A stretch of DNA of 64,000 bases from Equus caballus. Lineage: Eukaryota; Chordata; Mammalia; Perissodactyla; Equidae. The notes below the pieces were generated by a model. The model was given only the letters and a program-made list of their open reading frames with translations. It did no database searches and was not told the origin of the DNA. The DNA is taken from NCBI RefSeq assembly GCF_041296265.1, contig NC_091693.1, positions 9,767,001 to 9,831,000 of the forward strand, read 5' to 3'. This document shows positions 35,128 to 45,716 of the stretch, piece after piece; the stretch's first letter is position 1, and the number at the start of each line of letters is the position of its first letter. The position numbers and the translations under genes are program-made.

Positions 35128-37498
35128 ATGGAAGGGAGCACTGTGAGTGCCTCAGGGGCCTGAGGCTTTGGGGGGTCTTGGATGCCAGACTGCACCAGAC
35201 TTAGGGAGGGCCTGGGGCCTGGCTGGGATCCCCTGTCCCGAGGGAGAAAGTGGGTGCTGGGGTGTGCTATGAAGAGTCTGAGTGGTGGCTGACCCCACCC
35301 ATCCGCATGCTCCCATCTCTTGGGGCCTTCCTCTGGGTTTCTCTCTCTGGAGATTTTTTTTTTCCTTTTTTTTTTTTCTCCCCAAAGCCCCCCAGTACAT
35401 AGTTGTATATTCTTCGTTGTGGGTCCTTCTAGTTGTGGCATGTGGGACGCTGCCTCAGCGTGGTTTGATGAGCAGTGCCATGTCCGCGCCCAGGATTCGA
35501 ACCAACGAAACACTGGGCCGCCTGCAGCAGGGCGTGGGAACTCAACCACTCGGCCACGGGGCCAGCCCCTCTCTCTGGAGACTTTTGTTGATTCTTTGTG
35601 TTTCTCTCTGCAGCTGTCTCCCTGTCTCGGGCTCTCTTTCCTTCTCTCTGTGCCCTTTCTTTTCTCTGATTCTGCTGGTCTGGGTCCTGTCCGTTTCCTC
35701 CCTGGGGCTGAGCCATTTTTCCTCCTCTGTCTCCCTGTTCACATGGCCCCCTAACCCCTTCTCCTGCAGGAGGTGCAGCCGAGGGTCCCGCTGCCTGAGG
35801 GCATCCGAGTGGGCAACGTGATGAGAATTCGTGGTGTTGTTCCCGGCAACGCTCACCAGTGAGACCCAGGCCCCAGCGGGTAGGGGTGGGTGGGCTCCAG
35901 GCTCAGCTGACCCCAATCTCTTCCAGCCCAGAGGTCAGGGCGCCAGAGCCACCTTTGACCCCCGGGGTTTTGGGACCCCTAGGCCATTTCTGACCTTCTG
36001 GAATCTGATGTCTTCACTTTTTGCCCCCTGACTGTGGAGCTGGGGTTCCCATGTCTCCCTAAGAATCTGGGGCTCCATGGCAAACTCGGGGTTCCTAGTC
36101 CTATGACTTCCAGTCTGAGTCCAGGAACTGTGGGAACATGTCCTGAGACGTGGAGGTGCCCTGGCATCTGGGAGACCTTGGCAGTCGGCCCTATGACTTC
36201 CTGGGTCCGGGAACGTCAGGCTTCCTGGGCCTCTAGGGTGCCTGAAAATACTGGGTCCCTGGGATTGGGACCCTCCAGCCCTCTGGGAATTAGGGATGCC
36301 CCGGGAATGGGGAGCAGCCTGGCCATCAGCACCACGACTCCTTGGCAACTCCCAGACTGTGTGGAAATGAGGGGGGCCCAGGCCACTGCACAGTGGCCCT
36401 TTTCTCGATGGATGTGTGACCAGGCCCCCAATCAGATTTTGGATGCCCTGGTATCTGGGCTCCCTGGCCACCCATCCACAGCCCCTCCTTCTGTGGCGTG
36501 TGACAGTCTCAGCTCCCTGTAAGTCTGGGTGAGCTCTGGCCATGGTGATGCCCAGTCCACTGGCACCTGCTATCTATACAATGCCCTCCCTTCCCCAAAC
36601 TACCAGCTTCTCTATAAACCTGGTGTGCAAGGAAGGGCAGGATGGCGAGGTTGCCCTGCATTTCAACCCCCGGCTGGAGGAGTCCATAGTGGTCTTCAAC
36701 ACTATGCAGGAGGGCCGCTGGGGCCGAGAGGAGCGCGGCCAGGGCATTCCCTTCCAGCGTGGGCAGCCCTTCGACGTGCTCATCATCACCACCGAAGATG
36801 GCTTCAAGGTGTGTCTCCCCCGCAGGGATGGGTGCCGAGACCCAGGTCCCTCAGCAGTTGGGGGAAGGCCCCTGGTGGAGCTGGCCAAGGCTGGGCGCCT
36901 GTCCCCAGTCCGTCGCCCTCCCCTGGTGCAACCCCATTGATGTCGGAGGGCAGGTGTGCGGCAGGGGCCCGACCAGTGAGCAAGAGCCAAGCGCCCAGGG
37001 TGGGGTGTCCCAGCGGGGAGGCGTGGCCCCCATTTCCGTCCCGACCCCACTGCCTGTCATTCATGCTGAGCTAGCCTCTCGGGGGCTGGGGCTAGGCCGT
37101 GCTCAGACACTTGCCCAGACACAAGTCCCCACGGGAGTGGTCGCCGCAGACCCTCCTCCACCAGGCCGTCAGGAGTGGGCCGTGGACGCCGGAATCGTGG
37201 GCATCACGGCCCCGCCAGCCCTTCAAAGCGCTCGCGTGCACCAGGCAACTCACTGAACCCCCGCGCCGTTAGAACGCACTGCAGCCCCGTTTTCCCAGTG
37301 GGCCCAGGTCACACGGCGTGGGGCCGGACGGGCCCGACCCCGCAGTCGGCCTCCGGGTCCTGAAGCCCCGACCCTCCCCTGCAGGCGGTGGTCGGAGACT
37401 CGGAATACTACCACTTCCGCCACCGGATCCCGCCGGCGAACGTGCGCCTGCTGGAAGTGGGTGGAGACCCGCAGGTGGATTCGGTGAAGGTCTTCTGA
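35128..37498 (+). CDS. LGALS7B: Galectin-7, right copy (four coding exons)
   Basis: Inverted duplicate of the galectin-7 gene and positional match of human LGALS7B. Coding exons are 35128-35142, 35770-35858, 36607-36808 and 37385-37498. They are 15, 89, 202 and 114 nt, the same lengths and phases as the left copy, and give 139 aa. Sugar-contact residues His53, Asn55, Arg57, Asn66, Trp73, Glu76 and Arg78 are intact, so it should still be a lectin. It differs from the left copy at about 26 residues, mostly in residues 2-70: its exon 2 starts EVQPRVPLPEG and exon 3 starts HFSINLVCKEG. Position 35, Arg in the left copy and in human, is His here. An ERE lies in intron 1. I see no sign that it is a pseudogene. 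In human the two copies encode the same protein, so the divergence here is unusual. Confidence 0.93.
35353..35569 (-). mobile_element. ERE SINE in intron 1 of right LGALS7, right-arm only
   Basis: A T-rich start, CATAGTTGTATATTCTTCG, and a head reading GGGGCTGGCCCC on the minus strand. TCTCTCTGGAGA is repeated on both sides. The left gene's intron 1 (near 4555) has the single uninterrupted copy of that target. Confidence 0.92.
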
Positions 37499-37554
37499 GC
37501 CCTCCTGGGTTGCGGGTGAAGGGCGGAAATGGGGTCCAGGGCCCTTGGATGGCA

Positions 37555-37560
37555 AATAAA
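37555..37560 (+). terminator. Polyadenylation signal of right LGALS7 copy
   Basis: AATAAA about 57 bases past the stop, as in the left copy. Confidence 0.8.
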
Positions 37561-37739
37561 ATGTGAGCTCGCTCCTCTGCGTATGTGTCTCCTTCACCCA
37601 GACCAGGAATACAGGTTCAGAGAGGGGAAGACACTCACTAAGGGTCACCCAGGGACTCGGTGGCCCAGGCGGGATCTCCTCGGCCGCTTCTGGCTGGGAG
37701 GCCTCAGGAGGGTCGCGAAAGGGTGGGGGCGGGGCTTTT

Positions 37740-38680
37740 CTTTGCTGCTTTGCAAAGCAGCCGGGCGGCCATGCCGTTGGGGTGATCTGATGGAGTTGGC
37801 AGGGGGCTCACGCGCTGCCCCGGTGGCCCCTGCGCGGATCTAACGGACCCCACATCCGTCCACCCGCAAATAGGGGGTCGAGTCCGCCCCGCCGGGTCCC
37901 TTGGAGACCCCCCTCGCGGCGACGGTGCAGGAATCGGCTCAGGCTCCCGGCGCCACGGCCCCTCCTTCTCCCCTCTCCCCCATCCCCGGCCTCTCGGGGC
38001 GGGAGGCGGCTCGCGCGAGGAGGGGCTGGGAAGCGCATGGGGCGTCGCCGCTAGTTGGCGCACCCGAGCAGCAGCTGGCCCGCGGAGGGGACGGGAACGC
38101 GAGGGGCCGGGCTCCTGGGTCCCCACTGCGGTCATGAGCCTCAGTCCCACACCTCTCCCTCCTCCGCACCCCGGACGGCGAGACTCCGCCCTGCCTGGGA
38201 GATTCTGGAGCTGGAATGGGGCAGGAGGCTCACACCTGACCGCCAGGCGGTGCTTTTCTGGTCGGGTTGGGGGTGCGGAGGTGCTGCGTCCCCAGTGAAT
38301 AGCCGTGGGAGGGGGATCCGGGACCCCCCGCGCGCCCCCGAGTCCCGCCCCCTGAGCGAGGCGCGTGCAGGGGCGGCATTTCTCTGTTGCGGGATGGAGC
38401 CCCTGCCACGTGGCCGCCATCCAGCCAGGTGCAGGTTTCCAGAAAGTTCGAAGCCACGCCCCCGGCAGGACTCTCTTTGGGCTTCTGGCCCGCAACCCGC
38501 GCCGGGCTGGACAGACTTGCCCCCTCCCCTGGGGCCCTGCAGAGGTTGCGTCTGCCCGGACCGAGGCTCAGTGAGCTCGGACTGCGCTTAACCCTAACAG
38601 ACCCCAGGGCAGTGGGCAGACCAGGCCCTGCGGCGAGGCTTGCGTCTTCTCAAGACCCGTTTTTCTGCCCCTTGAGACCC
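37740..38680. promoter_or_regulatory. GC/CpG-rich block 3' of right galectin-7 copy
   Basis: Counterpart of 1240-2330. Similarity to the left block is clear up to about 38480 and then fades, which sets the outer edge of the duplication. No convincing exon seen. Confidence 0.4.
38237..38253 (+). promoter_or_regulatory. CTCF-like motif, right arm (weaker)
   Basis: GACCGCCAGGCGGTGC mirrors the left-arm motif at 1768-1785, with one base changed in the G run. Confidence 0.3.
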
Positions 38681-38689
38681 TTGGACTGA

Positions 38690-39960
38690 AGCCACCCCAC
38701 TTGATGCCCGACCCTTGAGAGTAGGGTCTCTGTGTGGGCCGTGGAATGAAGGGTCCCCTCTCTCAGTGGAGGACCCAAGGAAGTCTGAATTTCCCTGGTC
38801 CCCAGCGCTCATTGTGGAATGACTTAGATTTTACTTGCCCGTGTCAAGTATGTTTTTAAACTTTTGTCAAGATAACGTATAGAGACGGTACAAATTTCAA
38901 AAGTATACAGGGGAAAGTACAGTTATTGGCACAGCTGGTGACGGTGGTTGGGGGCCTGGCGTGAGATGGTCACGATCCATGCATGTTAATTTCCTGGTAG
39001 TTGCCGTGGCCTTCCAGTGGACATGCAGCAGAATGTTCTCGTTTGTAGAAAATACACAATAAAGTATCTGAAGGTGATCAGGAAGCATGTTGACAACTTA
39101 TTCTCATCATTTCCAAATAAAAAAATATATATGCAAAGGAAAGTCGTCCTTTATGAGAGTAAACTGCTGTTACTCATGTCTTCATTTCTTGCGTATCTTT
39201 CCAAAACTCTCTATGCACTTCTAAACACAGGCATATTCGGGTTTTTTCCCTCTTTGCATAAACGGTAGCATCCTTCATCCACTGACCTTGTTTTTGTCGC
39301 TGACCAGTATATATGTGTCCAGTGTCACTCACTTTGCTGGCTGCCCAGTGCTCCCTTGCAAGGAATCAATAACGTGACGAATGTCACTTGAGCCCTCCTG
39401 AATGTGTGTTTGTGTCATATCATTCACTACACTCAAACAATGGTACACTGAGTGTCCTCGGACCTACGTCAGCAGGACCGTTTCCCTTTTTATAATCTCT
39501 GCTCTGATTATAAAATGTAAGCATGCTTATTCCAGAATGGGGAATAACAAATTTAAAATCACCCATGATTTCACGATCCAGATAATAATCACTGTTAGTA
39601 TTTTAGTGTTTTTCTTTCCAGCCTTTTTTCTATAATAATTTGTATACACTATGCATTTGGGGGAAATTGAAATATATATGTGTATTTAGATATATATTTT
39701 TTGAAAGATAAATATTCCAAAATATTGGAAAATTGAAATATATATCTACATATTTCCTGAGTCCCCACTAGGTGTTGGTCCCTGTGCTAACCACTCTTGC
39801 AGTCCTCAAGAAGAGCTTCTGGGGTAGATACCCTTATTATTCCTATTTTGCAAATGAGGCATCTGATGCTCAAGAAGGTTCAGTGACCTGTTCCAGGTGG
39901 AGCAGGGACCAGAGCCAGGTGAATGTGATCTAAACCACTGGGAAATCGTGTTTTGTCTTG
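38690..39960. other. Intergenic DNA, mostly unassigned
   Basis: AT-rich. The part at about 39780-39900 has an antisense MIR/L2-like motif (TATTTTGCAAATGAGG). Nothing else recognised, and no exon. Confidence 0.4.
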
Positions 39961-39964
39961 TTTT

Positions 39965-41960
39965 TTAGTATCAAGTTTATTGAGGTTTTTAATATCAACT
40001 TTATTTATATACATACAATAAAATTCTCCCTTTCTAGGTGTACACTTCCATGAATTGTGACAAACTCATATGGTTGTATGACCAGCACCGCAGTCAAGGT
40101 CCAGGACATCTCCGTCACCCCTTCCCAAGCACCCTCCTGGCACCTGGCAGCCTTGCCTGCTCTCTATCGTCATAATGTAGCTTTTCCTGTTCTAAAATTT
40201 TGGATAGAACTAGGCTTTTTTTTCTGTCTGGCTACTTTTGTTCAGCCTAATGTTGTTGAGGTTCTTTCACGTGTTTTCATGTGGTGGTAATTCCTCCCTA
40301 TTTGTCTGAGTCGTATTCCAATGTATGGCTATACCACACCTTGTTTATCCATTCACCTGTTGATGGACTTGAGTTGTTTCCAGTGCTGGATTATGAATTA
40401 GGATGGTGTGAACAAGTCTTTATGAAATGAGCCTCTAAGAAATGAGTGTGGACTCGTTTCTTACTACATGATTTTATCTTCTGATGTTAAACCAACCTTG
40501 CATTCCTGGGTTAAATCCCACTTGGTTAAGATGTATAATCATTTTTGTACATAGTATGGATTCAGTTTCCAAATATTTTGGATCAAATAATTTGGATTTC
40601 AAATATTTTGTTCAGGATTTTTGCATTTATGTTCATGAAAGATATTGGTCTGTAGTTTTCTTTTCGTGTGATATCTTTGTCTGACTTTGGTATCAAGGTA
40701 ATAATCATCTCATAAAATAATTATGGAATTGTTCCCTCTGCCTCAATTTTTCTGGAAGAGTTTTTGTAGGATTGATATTACTTTAATATTTAATAGAATT
40801 GACTGGTTAAACCACCTGCGCATGGGTTTTTCTGTAGAAATATTTTTAAATTACTCAATTTCTTTTCTTTCTTTCTTTTTTTTTTTTGAGGAAGATTAGC
40901 CCTGAGCTAACATCTGCTGCCAATCCTCCTCTTTTTGCTGAGGAAGACTGGCCCTGAGCTAACATCCATGCCCATCTTCCTCTACTTTATGTGGGACGCC
41001 TGCCACAGCATAGCTTGCCAAGCAGTGCATAGATCCACACCCAGGATCCGAACTGGCGAACCCAGGGCCGCCCAAGCAGAATGTGCACACTTAACCACTG
41101 TGCCACCGGGCCAGCCCCTAAATTACTCAATTTCTGTACTTGCTAAGGGTCTATTAACATTTTCTAATTCTTTTCTAGTTAATTTAGATAATTTCTGACT
41201 GCCCAGGAATTTGTTCTTTTCATCTAAGTTGCCTAACATGTTTGCCCAAACTTGTTTATAATATTCCCTTGTAATCCTTTTTATTTTCTTTAGAGTCATT
41301 AGTGGTGTCCCCTTCCTTTGTTCTTGATTTTATGTCTTTTCTCCCTTATTTCTTGGTCAGTGTAGCTAAGGTTTGTTAATTTTGTTGATCTTTTAAAAAA
41401 ACCATCTTTTGGTTTCATTGATTTTCCCGATTTTCTATTTTATTGATTTCCACTTTGCTCGTTAGTATTTCCTTCTTTCTATTACTTTAAGTTTGATTTA
41501 TTCTTCTTTTTCTAGTTCTTGAGGTGATGATGTCTATGTCTTCTGTATCCTTACTCATCTCTGTCTGGTTGTTCCATCAATTACTGAAAGAGGGGTATTG
41601 AAATTTATAATTACAATTGTTAAATTATCTGTTGGTCCTTTCAAATCTGGCATGGATTTTGGGATCCATTGTTAGTGTACATGTTTACTTGATCTATATA
41701 TTTGATATGTTTACTTGATATATACATATGTGCCTGATGTATTGAGCCTGTAGAAGTGTCGCTCTTTGTCTCTGGTACAATTTCTTTTAACATCTATTGT
41801 GTCTGATATTAATTTTGTCCTTCTTATGTTCTTATGGTTACCGTTTGCATGTATATCTTTTCTCATCCTTTCACTTTCAACTTATTTATGTCTTAGATCT
41901 AAAGTGCACCCTTTGTAGACAGCATATACTTGGAACTTGCTTTCTTATCCAGTCTGACAA
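39965..41960 (-). mobile_element. Old L1 (3' UTR and ORF2 antisense)
   Basis: Antisense L1: the 3' UTR at 39965-40460, then ORF2 with AACCTTGCATTCCTGGGTTAAA at about 40496 and following. An ERE splits it at 40876-41118. The L1 resumes at 43050-43880 after another block of insertions. No usable frame. Confidence 0.8.
40876..41118 (-). mobile_element. ERE SINE inside the L1
   Basis: A poly-T start, GAGGAAGATTAGCCCTGAGC, and a minus-strand head GGGGCTGGCCC. TAAATTACTCAATTTCT flanks it on both sides. Confidence 0.92.
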
Positions 41961-42780
41961 TGTATTGGTTACCTATTGCTTCATAACAAATTACCCCATA
42001 ACTTAGCAGCATAAAATGACAAATATTTATTATATTACACAGTTTCTGAAGTTAGGAATCCAAGAGTGGCTTACCTAGATGGTCTTGGCGCTGAGTTTTC
42101 ATGAAGTTGCCGCCACACTATCAGTGGAGCTGTAGTCATCTAAAAGAAAGTTTGGCAAACTACGGCCGTGGGCCAAAGCCACCCATTGTCTATGTTAGGA
42201 TGGCTCACAAGCTAAGAATGGTTTTTACACTTTTAAATAGCAGAAAAAATAAAAAGAGTAGTATTTCATAACACTGAAGTGTTATGAATTCAAATTTCAG
42301 TGTCCATAAATAAAGTTGTATTGGCACACGGCCACGCTCTTTCATTTATGTATTGCCTAAGGGCTGCTTTTGTGTTTTGTCAGTGGAGTTGAGTAGTTGC
42401 AACAGAGACTGGATCACCCACAAGGCTTAACCTATTTACTACATGGCCACTATAGAAAAAGTTTGCAACCTCTGCTCTAAAGGCTTGCCTGAGACTGGAG
42501 GAGCCTCTCCCAGGAAGGCTCACACACACGGCTGTTGGGAGGAGTTTCCAGTTTCTCGTCACGTGGACCCTTCCAGAGGACTGAAGAAGTTACTGACTCC
42601 TCCCAGAGGAGCAATCCAGGAGTGAGAGCTAGAGAGCAAGGCCAAGACAGAAGTTGCAATTATTGATATAGTTGGCTTTACGGCTGCCATTTTGCTATTT
42701 GTTTTTACCCTCTGTTACTCCTTCACGACCTTCTTTTGTGTTAAACAAACAATTTTTAGTGGACCACTTAAATTCCAGCT
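41961..42780 (+). repeat. Unassigned old repeat, interrupted by a hAT-like element
   Basis: It starts TTGGTTACCTATTGCTTCAT and the CAAATTACCCCATAACTTAG motif, is broken at about 42141-42476, and continues to a stretch with AGAGAGCAAGGCCAAGACAG. It sits inside the L1. Confidence 0.45.
42141..42476 (+). mobile_element. hAT-like non-autonomous DNA transposon
   Basis: It starts AAAGTTTGGCAAACTACGGCC and ends AAAAAGTTTGCAACCTCTG. It is flanked by near-identical 8-bp sequences (TCTAAAAG and TCTAAAGG), the duplication size of hAT transposons. It belongs to a common old mammalian family that I could not name with certainty. Confidence 0.5.
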
Positions 42781-42785
42781 TTGAT

Positions 42786-43043
42786 TTTTTTTTAAAGATT
42801 GGCAACTGAGCTAACGTCAGTTACCAATCTTTTTTTTCCCCCTTGTTCTTTTTCTCCCCAAAGCTCCCAGTACATAGTTGTATGTCGTAGTTGTGGTCCT
42901 GCTGGTTGTGCCATGTGGGACGCCGCCTCAGCATGGCCTGATGAGTGGGTGTGTAGGTCCGTGCCCAAGATCCAAACCAGCGAAACCCCTGGCCACCAAA
43001 ACAGAGTGTGCAAACTTAACCACTCGTCCACGGGGTCGGCCCC
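42786..43043 (-). mobile_element. ERE SINE
   Basis: AAGATTGGCAACTGAGCTAA at the left and a minus-strand head GGGGCCGACCCC at the right. TTTGATTTTTTT repeats on both sides. Confidence 0.9.
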
Positions 43044-43049
43044 AAACCT

Positions 43050-43880
43050 TTGATTTTTTTAACTGTACATTTTGAAAGCTGGTTTTTAAATGGTCACTCT
43101 AAGGATCACAATATACACCTTAACTCATCATAGCCAACTTTAGGTTGATACAGATTTAATTCCAGTAAAATATAGCAGTTTTGCTCCAATATATTTCCAT
43201 CCCCCACCCTATTTTGTGCTATTGTTGTCATATATATCACATCTGTGTATGTTAGACACCCTGAAATATAGGTTTTTATTTTTATTTTTAAATAAAAAGA
43301 AGAAAAAAGAAAAATATACAATTTTTTAAAATATGTATTCACATATTTATAATTTCTGGGCTCTTCATTTCTTCTTGTGGATTTGAGTTTCTGTTTGATG
43401 CCATTTTATTTCAGGGTGAGGGAATTCCTTTAGTATTCCCTAAAGGGCAGGTTGGATAGCGATGAATTCAGCTTTTGTTTATCTGAGAATGTCTTTCTTT
43501 TGCCTTCAGTTTTGAAATATAGTTTTGTTGAATATAGAAATATTGGTTGACGGTTTTATTTTTCTTCTAGCACTTTGAATAAATTGTTCAGCTGCCTTCT
43601 GGCCTCCTTTGTTTCTATGAAAAGTTAGCCAATAATTGTGCCTCTGTTCGTCTGTAGCTGATGACTTGTTTTTCACTTGCTGCTTTCAAGGTTTTCTCTT
43701 TGTCTTTTTTCTTCTCAGAAGTTTGACTAAAATGAATCTAGATATACATCTCTTTGTATTTATCCTACTTGCAGTTCATTGAGCTTCTTGGATCTATAAA
43801 TTAATGTCTTTCATGAAATTTGGTAAGTTTTCAGCCATTATTTCTTAAAACATTTTACAGCAGCAATAGAAAACTAACTG
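43050..43880 (-). mobile_element. Old L1 continuation (ORF2 antisense)
   Basis: Antisense L1 with AGCTTTTGTTTATCTGAGAATG and TTGAGCTTCTTGGAT stretches, consistent with the same element as 39965-41960, separated by later insertions. Confidence 0.75.
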
Positions 43881-44369
43881 TGACCCCTCAAGCTCATTCA
43901 GGGCATCAACCTCTGGGAGGAGCTCCAGTCTCCACCTCTCTCTCTGAACGTTTTTGGGGTCTGTAGCTGACATGTCTCCCCACTACCATTCCTGGGAGGC
44001 ACCACCCTGGGCATCAACTGTCCAGTGAGGGAGGGGGGTGGAAGGGAGAAGGAGTCTCCCCTCCCATGTACCCCAGGAGGAAAAGAGCACCTCAGACTGG
44101 AGGCTGCCCAGGTCAGCCCTCCACCCTTCCTCACCTCCTTGGCATCCATCCCAGGGTCTGAGTTTAATAAAAATATTGATGCCCATGACCCATTACTGAT
44201 TTACTAGACTAGAACATATGAAATTGTTGATATTTAACCACTTTCAACCTACAAAAATGGTATTTTTATATGGCTTAACCTAATAATAATGGTCTGTGTT
44301 GGGGTCAGGTATCAATATTTTTTTAAAAGCTCCCAGGTAATTGCAATGTACAGCCAAGTTTGAGAACTA
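43881..44369. other. Intergenic DNA, nothing recognised
   Basis: No exon or named repeat. It precedes the long simple repeat. Confidence 0.35.
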
Positions 44370-45275
44370 AACCTGATGAATGAAGGCAACAATAAAGAGA
44401 ATGAATGAATGAAAAAATGAACAGACATTGACAAATGACTGAATAACGCATATGTGAACAAGTGAGTGAGTAAATAAAGCAGGGAATGAATGGATGAATG
44501 AAAGTGTAAATAAGTGAACAGATGGTTAAATCAACACAAGAGTAACTTGATAAAAAGATGGTTGGATGGACGGCAGATGATTAGTGGAGAGATGGAAAGA
44601 TGGAGAGCTAAATGAATGGATAAACAGTTGGAAATGGATGGAGGAATGGATCATTAAGGGATGAACGGATGACTGGATAGAGAATGGAGAAATGGATGGA
44701 GGGATGAATGGAGGGATAAATTGTCATATGGAGGACAAATGGATGGATGGATGGATGTGATGGAAGGCAGAGAATTGCATGGACAAATGGAGTGATGAAA
44801 AGATGAATGGATGAATGGAAGTTGGCTGTAAGGATGGCTGAATGTATAGACAGATGGACTAGTAAATTAATAAATGGTTAAATGTTTGAATGGATGGATG
44901 GGGAGATGGATGGGTGAAGGGTTGGATGATGAATGGATGGACAAACAGATGGATAAATGGAGAGCTAGATAGATTGATAAGTGGATGAATGGTTGGATGT
45001 TTAGACAGATAGAAGAACATATACTTGCATGGATGTTTGGAGAAATTGTTGCATGGTGAGATGGATTGGTGGAGAGATAAATGGATGGGTGGATGGATAA
45101 AGGGTTGGATGAAAGGATGGCTGGATAAACAGATGGATAGATAAATTGAAGAGTGGCTAGATGGCTGGATGTTTGATGAATAGATGGATGGACTTTTGGT
45201 TAGATGGATGCATGGAGAGATTGATGGATGTTGACATGGATGAATGGAGAGGGGAATGCATGAACGAATGGAACA
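44370..45275. repeat. Degenerate (TGGA/TGAA)n simple repeat
   Basis: About 900 bases of imperfect GGAT/GAAT tetramer repeat with many substitutions, which suggests an old, no longer uniform array. It lies directly 3' of LGALS4. Confidence 0.9.
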
Positions 45276-45284
45276 ACAGCCTGT

Positions 45285-45495
45285 ATGGTGGTTAAGTATG
45301 TGGCCTTGGGAGCCAGACCACCTCGATTTGAATTCTGGTTCTTTTGTTTATGGGCTTTGTGGCAATTTGCTTTATTTTTCTTTGCCTGTTTCCTCATCTT
45401 TCACAGAGGGATGGATGATAATAATAGTTTCTACCTCCTGGTGTTTTTGTGAGGAATGAATGAATGGATACACATAAAGCCCTAAGATCAGAGTC
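45285..45495 (+). repeat. MIR SINE
   Basis: TGTATGGTGGTTAAGTATGT, GGAGCCAGACC, and TTTCCTCATC...GATGATAATAATAG in MIR order. It is embedded at the end of the simple repeat. Confidence 0.65.
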
Positions 45496-45640
45496 TGGAG
45501 CACACCTAGATTTATCATGATGAGAAGATGGATGGACTGACAACCGGATGGCTGAATGGGCAGTGCATGATTGAACCAAAGAAGGAAGGAGCAGTGAGGG
45601 AGGTGAGGGGTCACATATACTCATGAGATATCTCAGACAT

Positions 45641-45646
45641 TTTATT
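45641..45646 (-). terminator. Polyadenylation signal of LGALS4
   Basis: AATAAA on the minus strand, 71 bases past the stop codon. Confidence 0.8.
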
Positions 45647-45716
45647 AGGGGCTTAGAAGGGAGTCTTATAGGATCTTTCTCTCTGTGTTCCCAAGGGTTA
45701 TAGCCCCAGGAATAGA

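Larger units (their letters stand above)
28370..38480. repeat. Right arm of large inverted duplication
   Basis: About 10.1 kb matching the left arm in reverse order and orientation. Private insertions are three EREs (28522-28770, 33138-33357, 35353-35569) and one solo LTR (32005-32510), about 1.19 kb in all. A short stretch at about 33788-33860 is duplicated in tandem here only. Non-coding parts look nearly identical to the left arm in long stretches. Confidence 0.9.

Noticed and set aside
35128-37498. Right galectin-7 copy as a pseudogene
   Set aside because: All four exons, splice sites, phases, stop and polyadenylation signal are intact, and the sugar-binding residues are kept.
45371-45660. 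Short frames in the TGGA repeat and MIR near LGALS4
   Set aside because: They arise from simple-sequence DNA and the 3' UTR. No conserved start or splice context.
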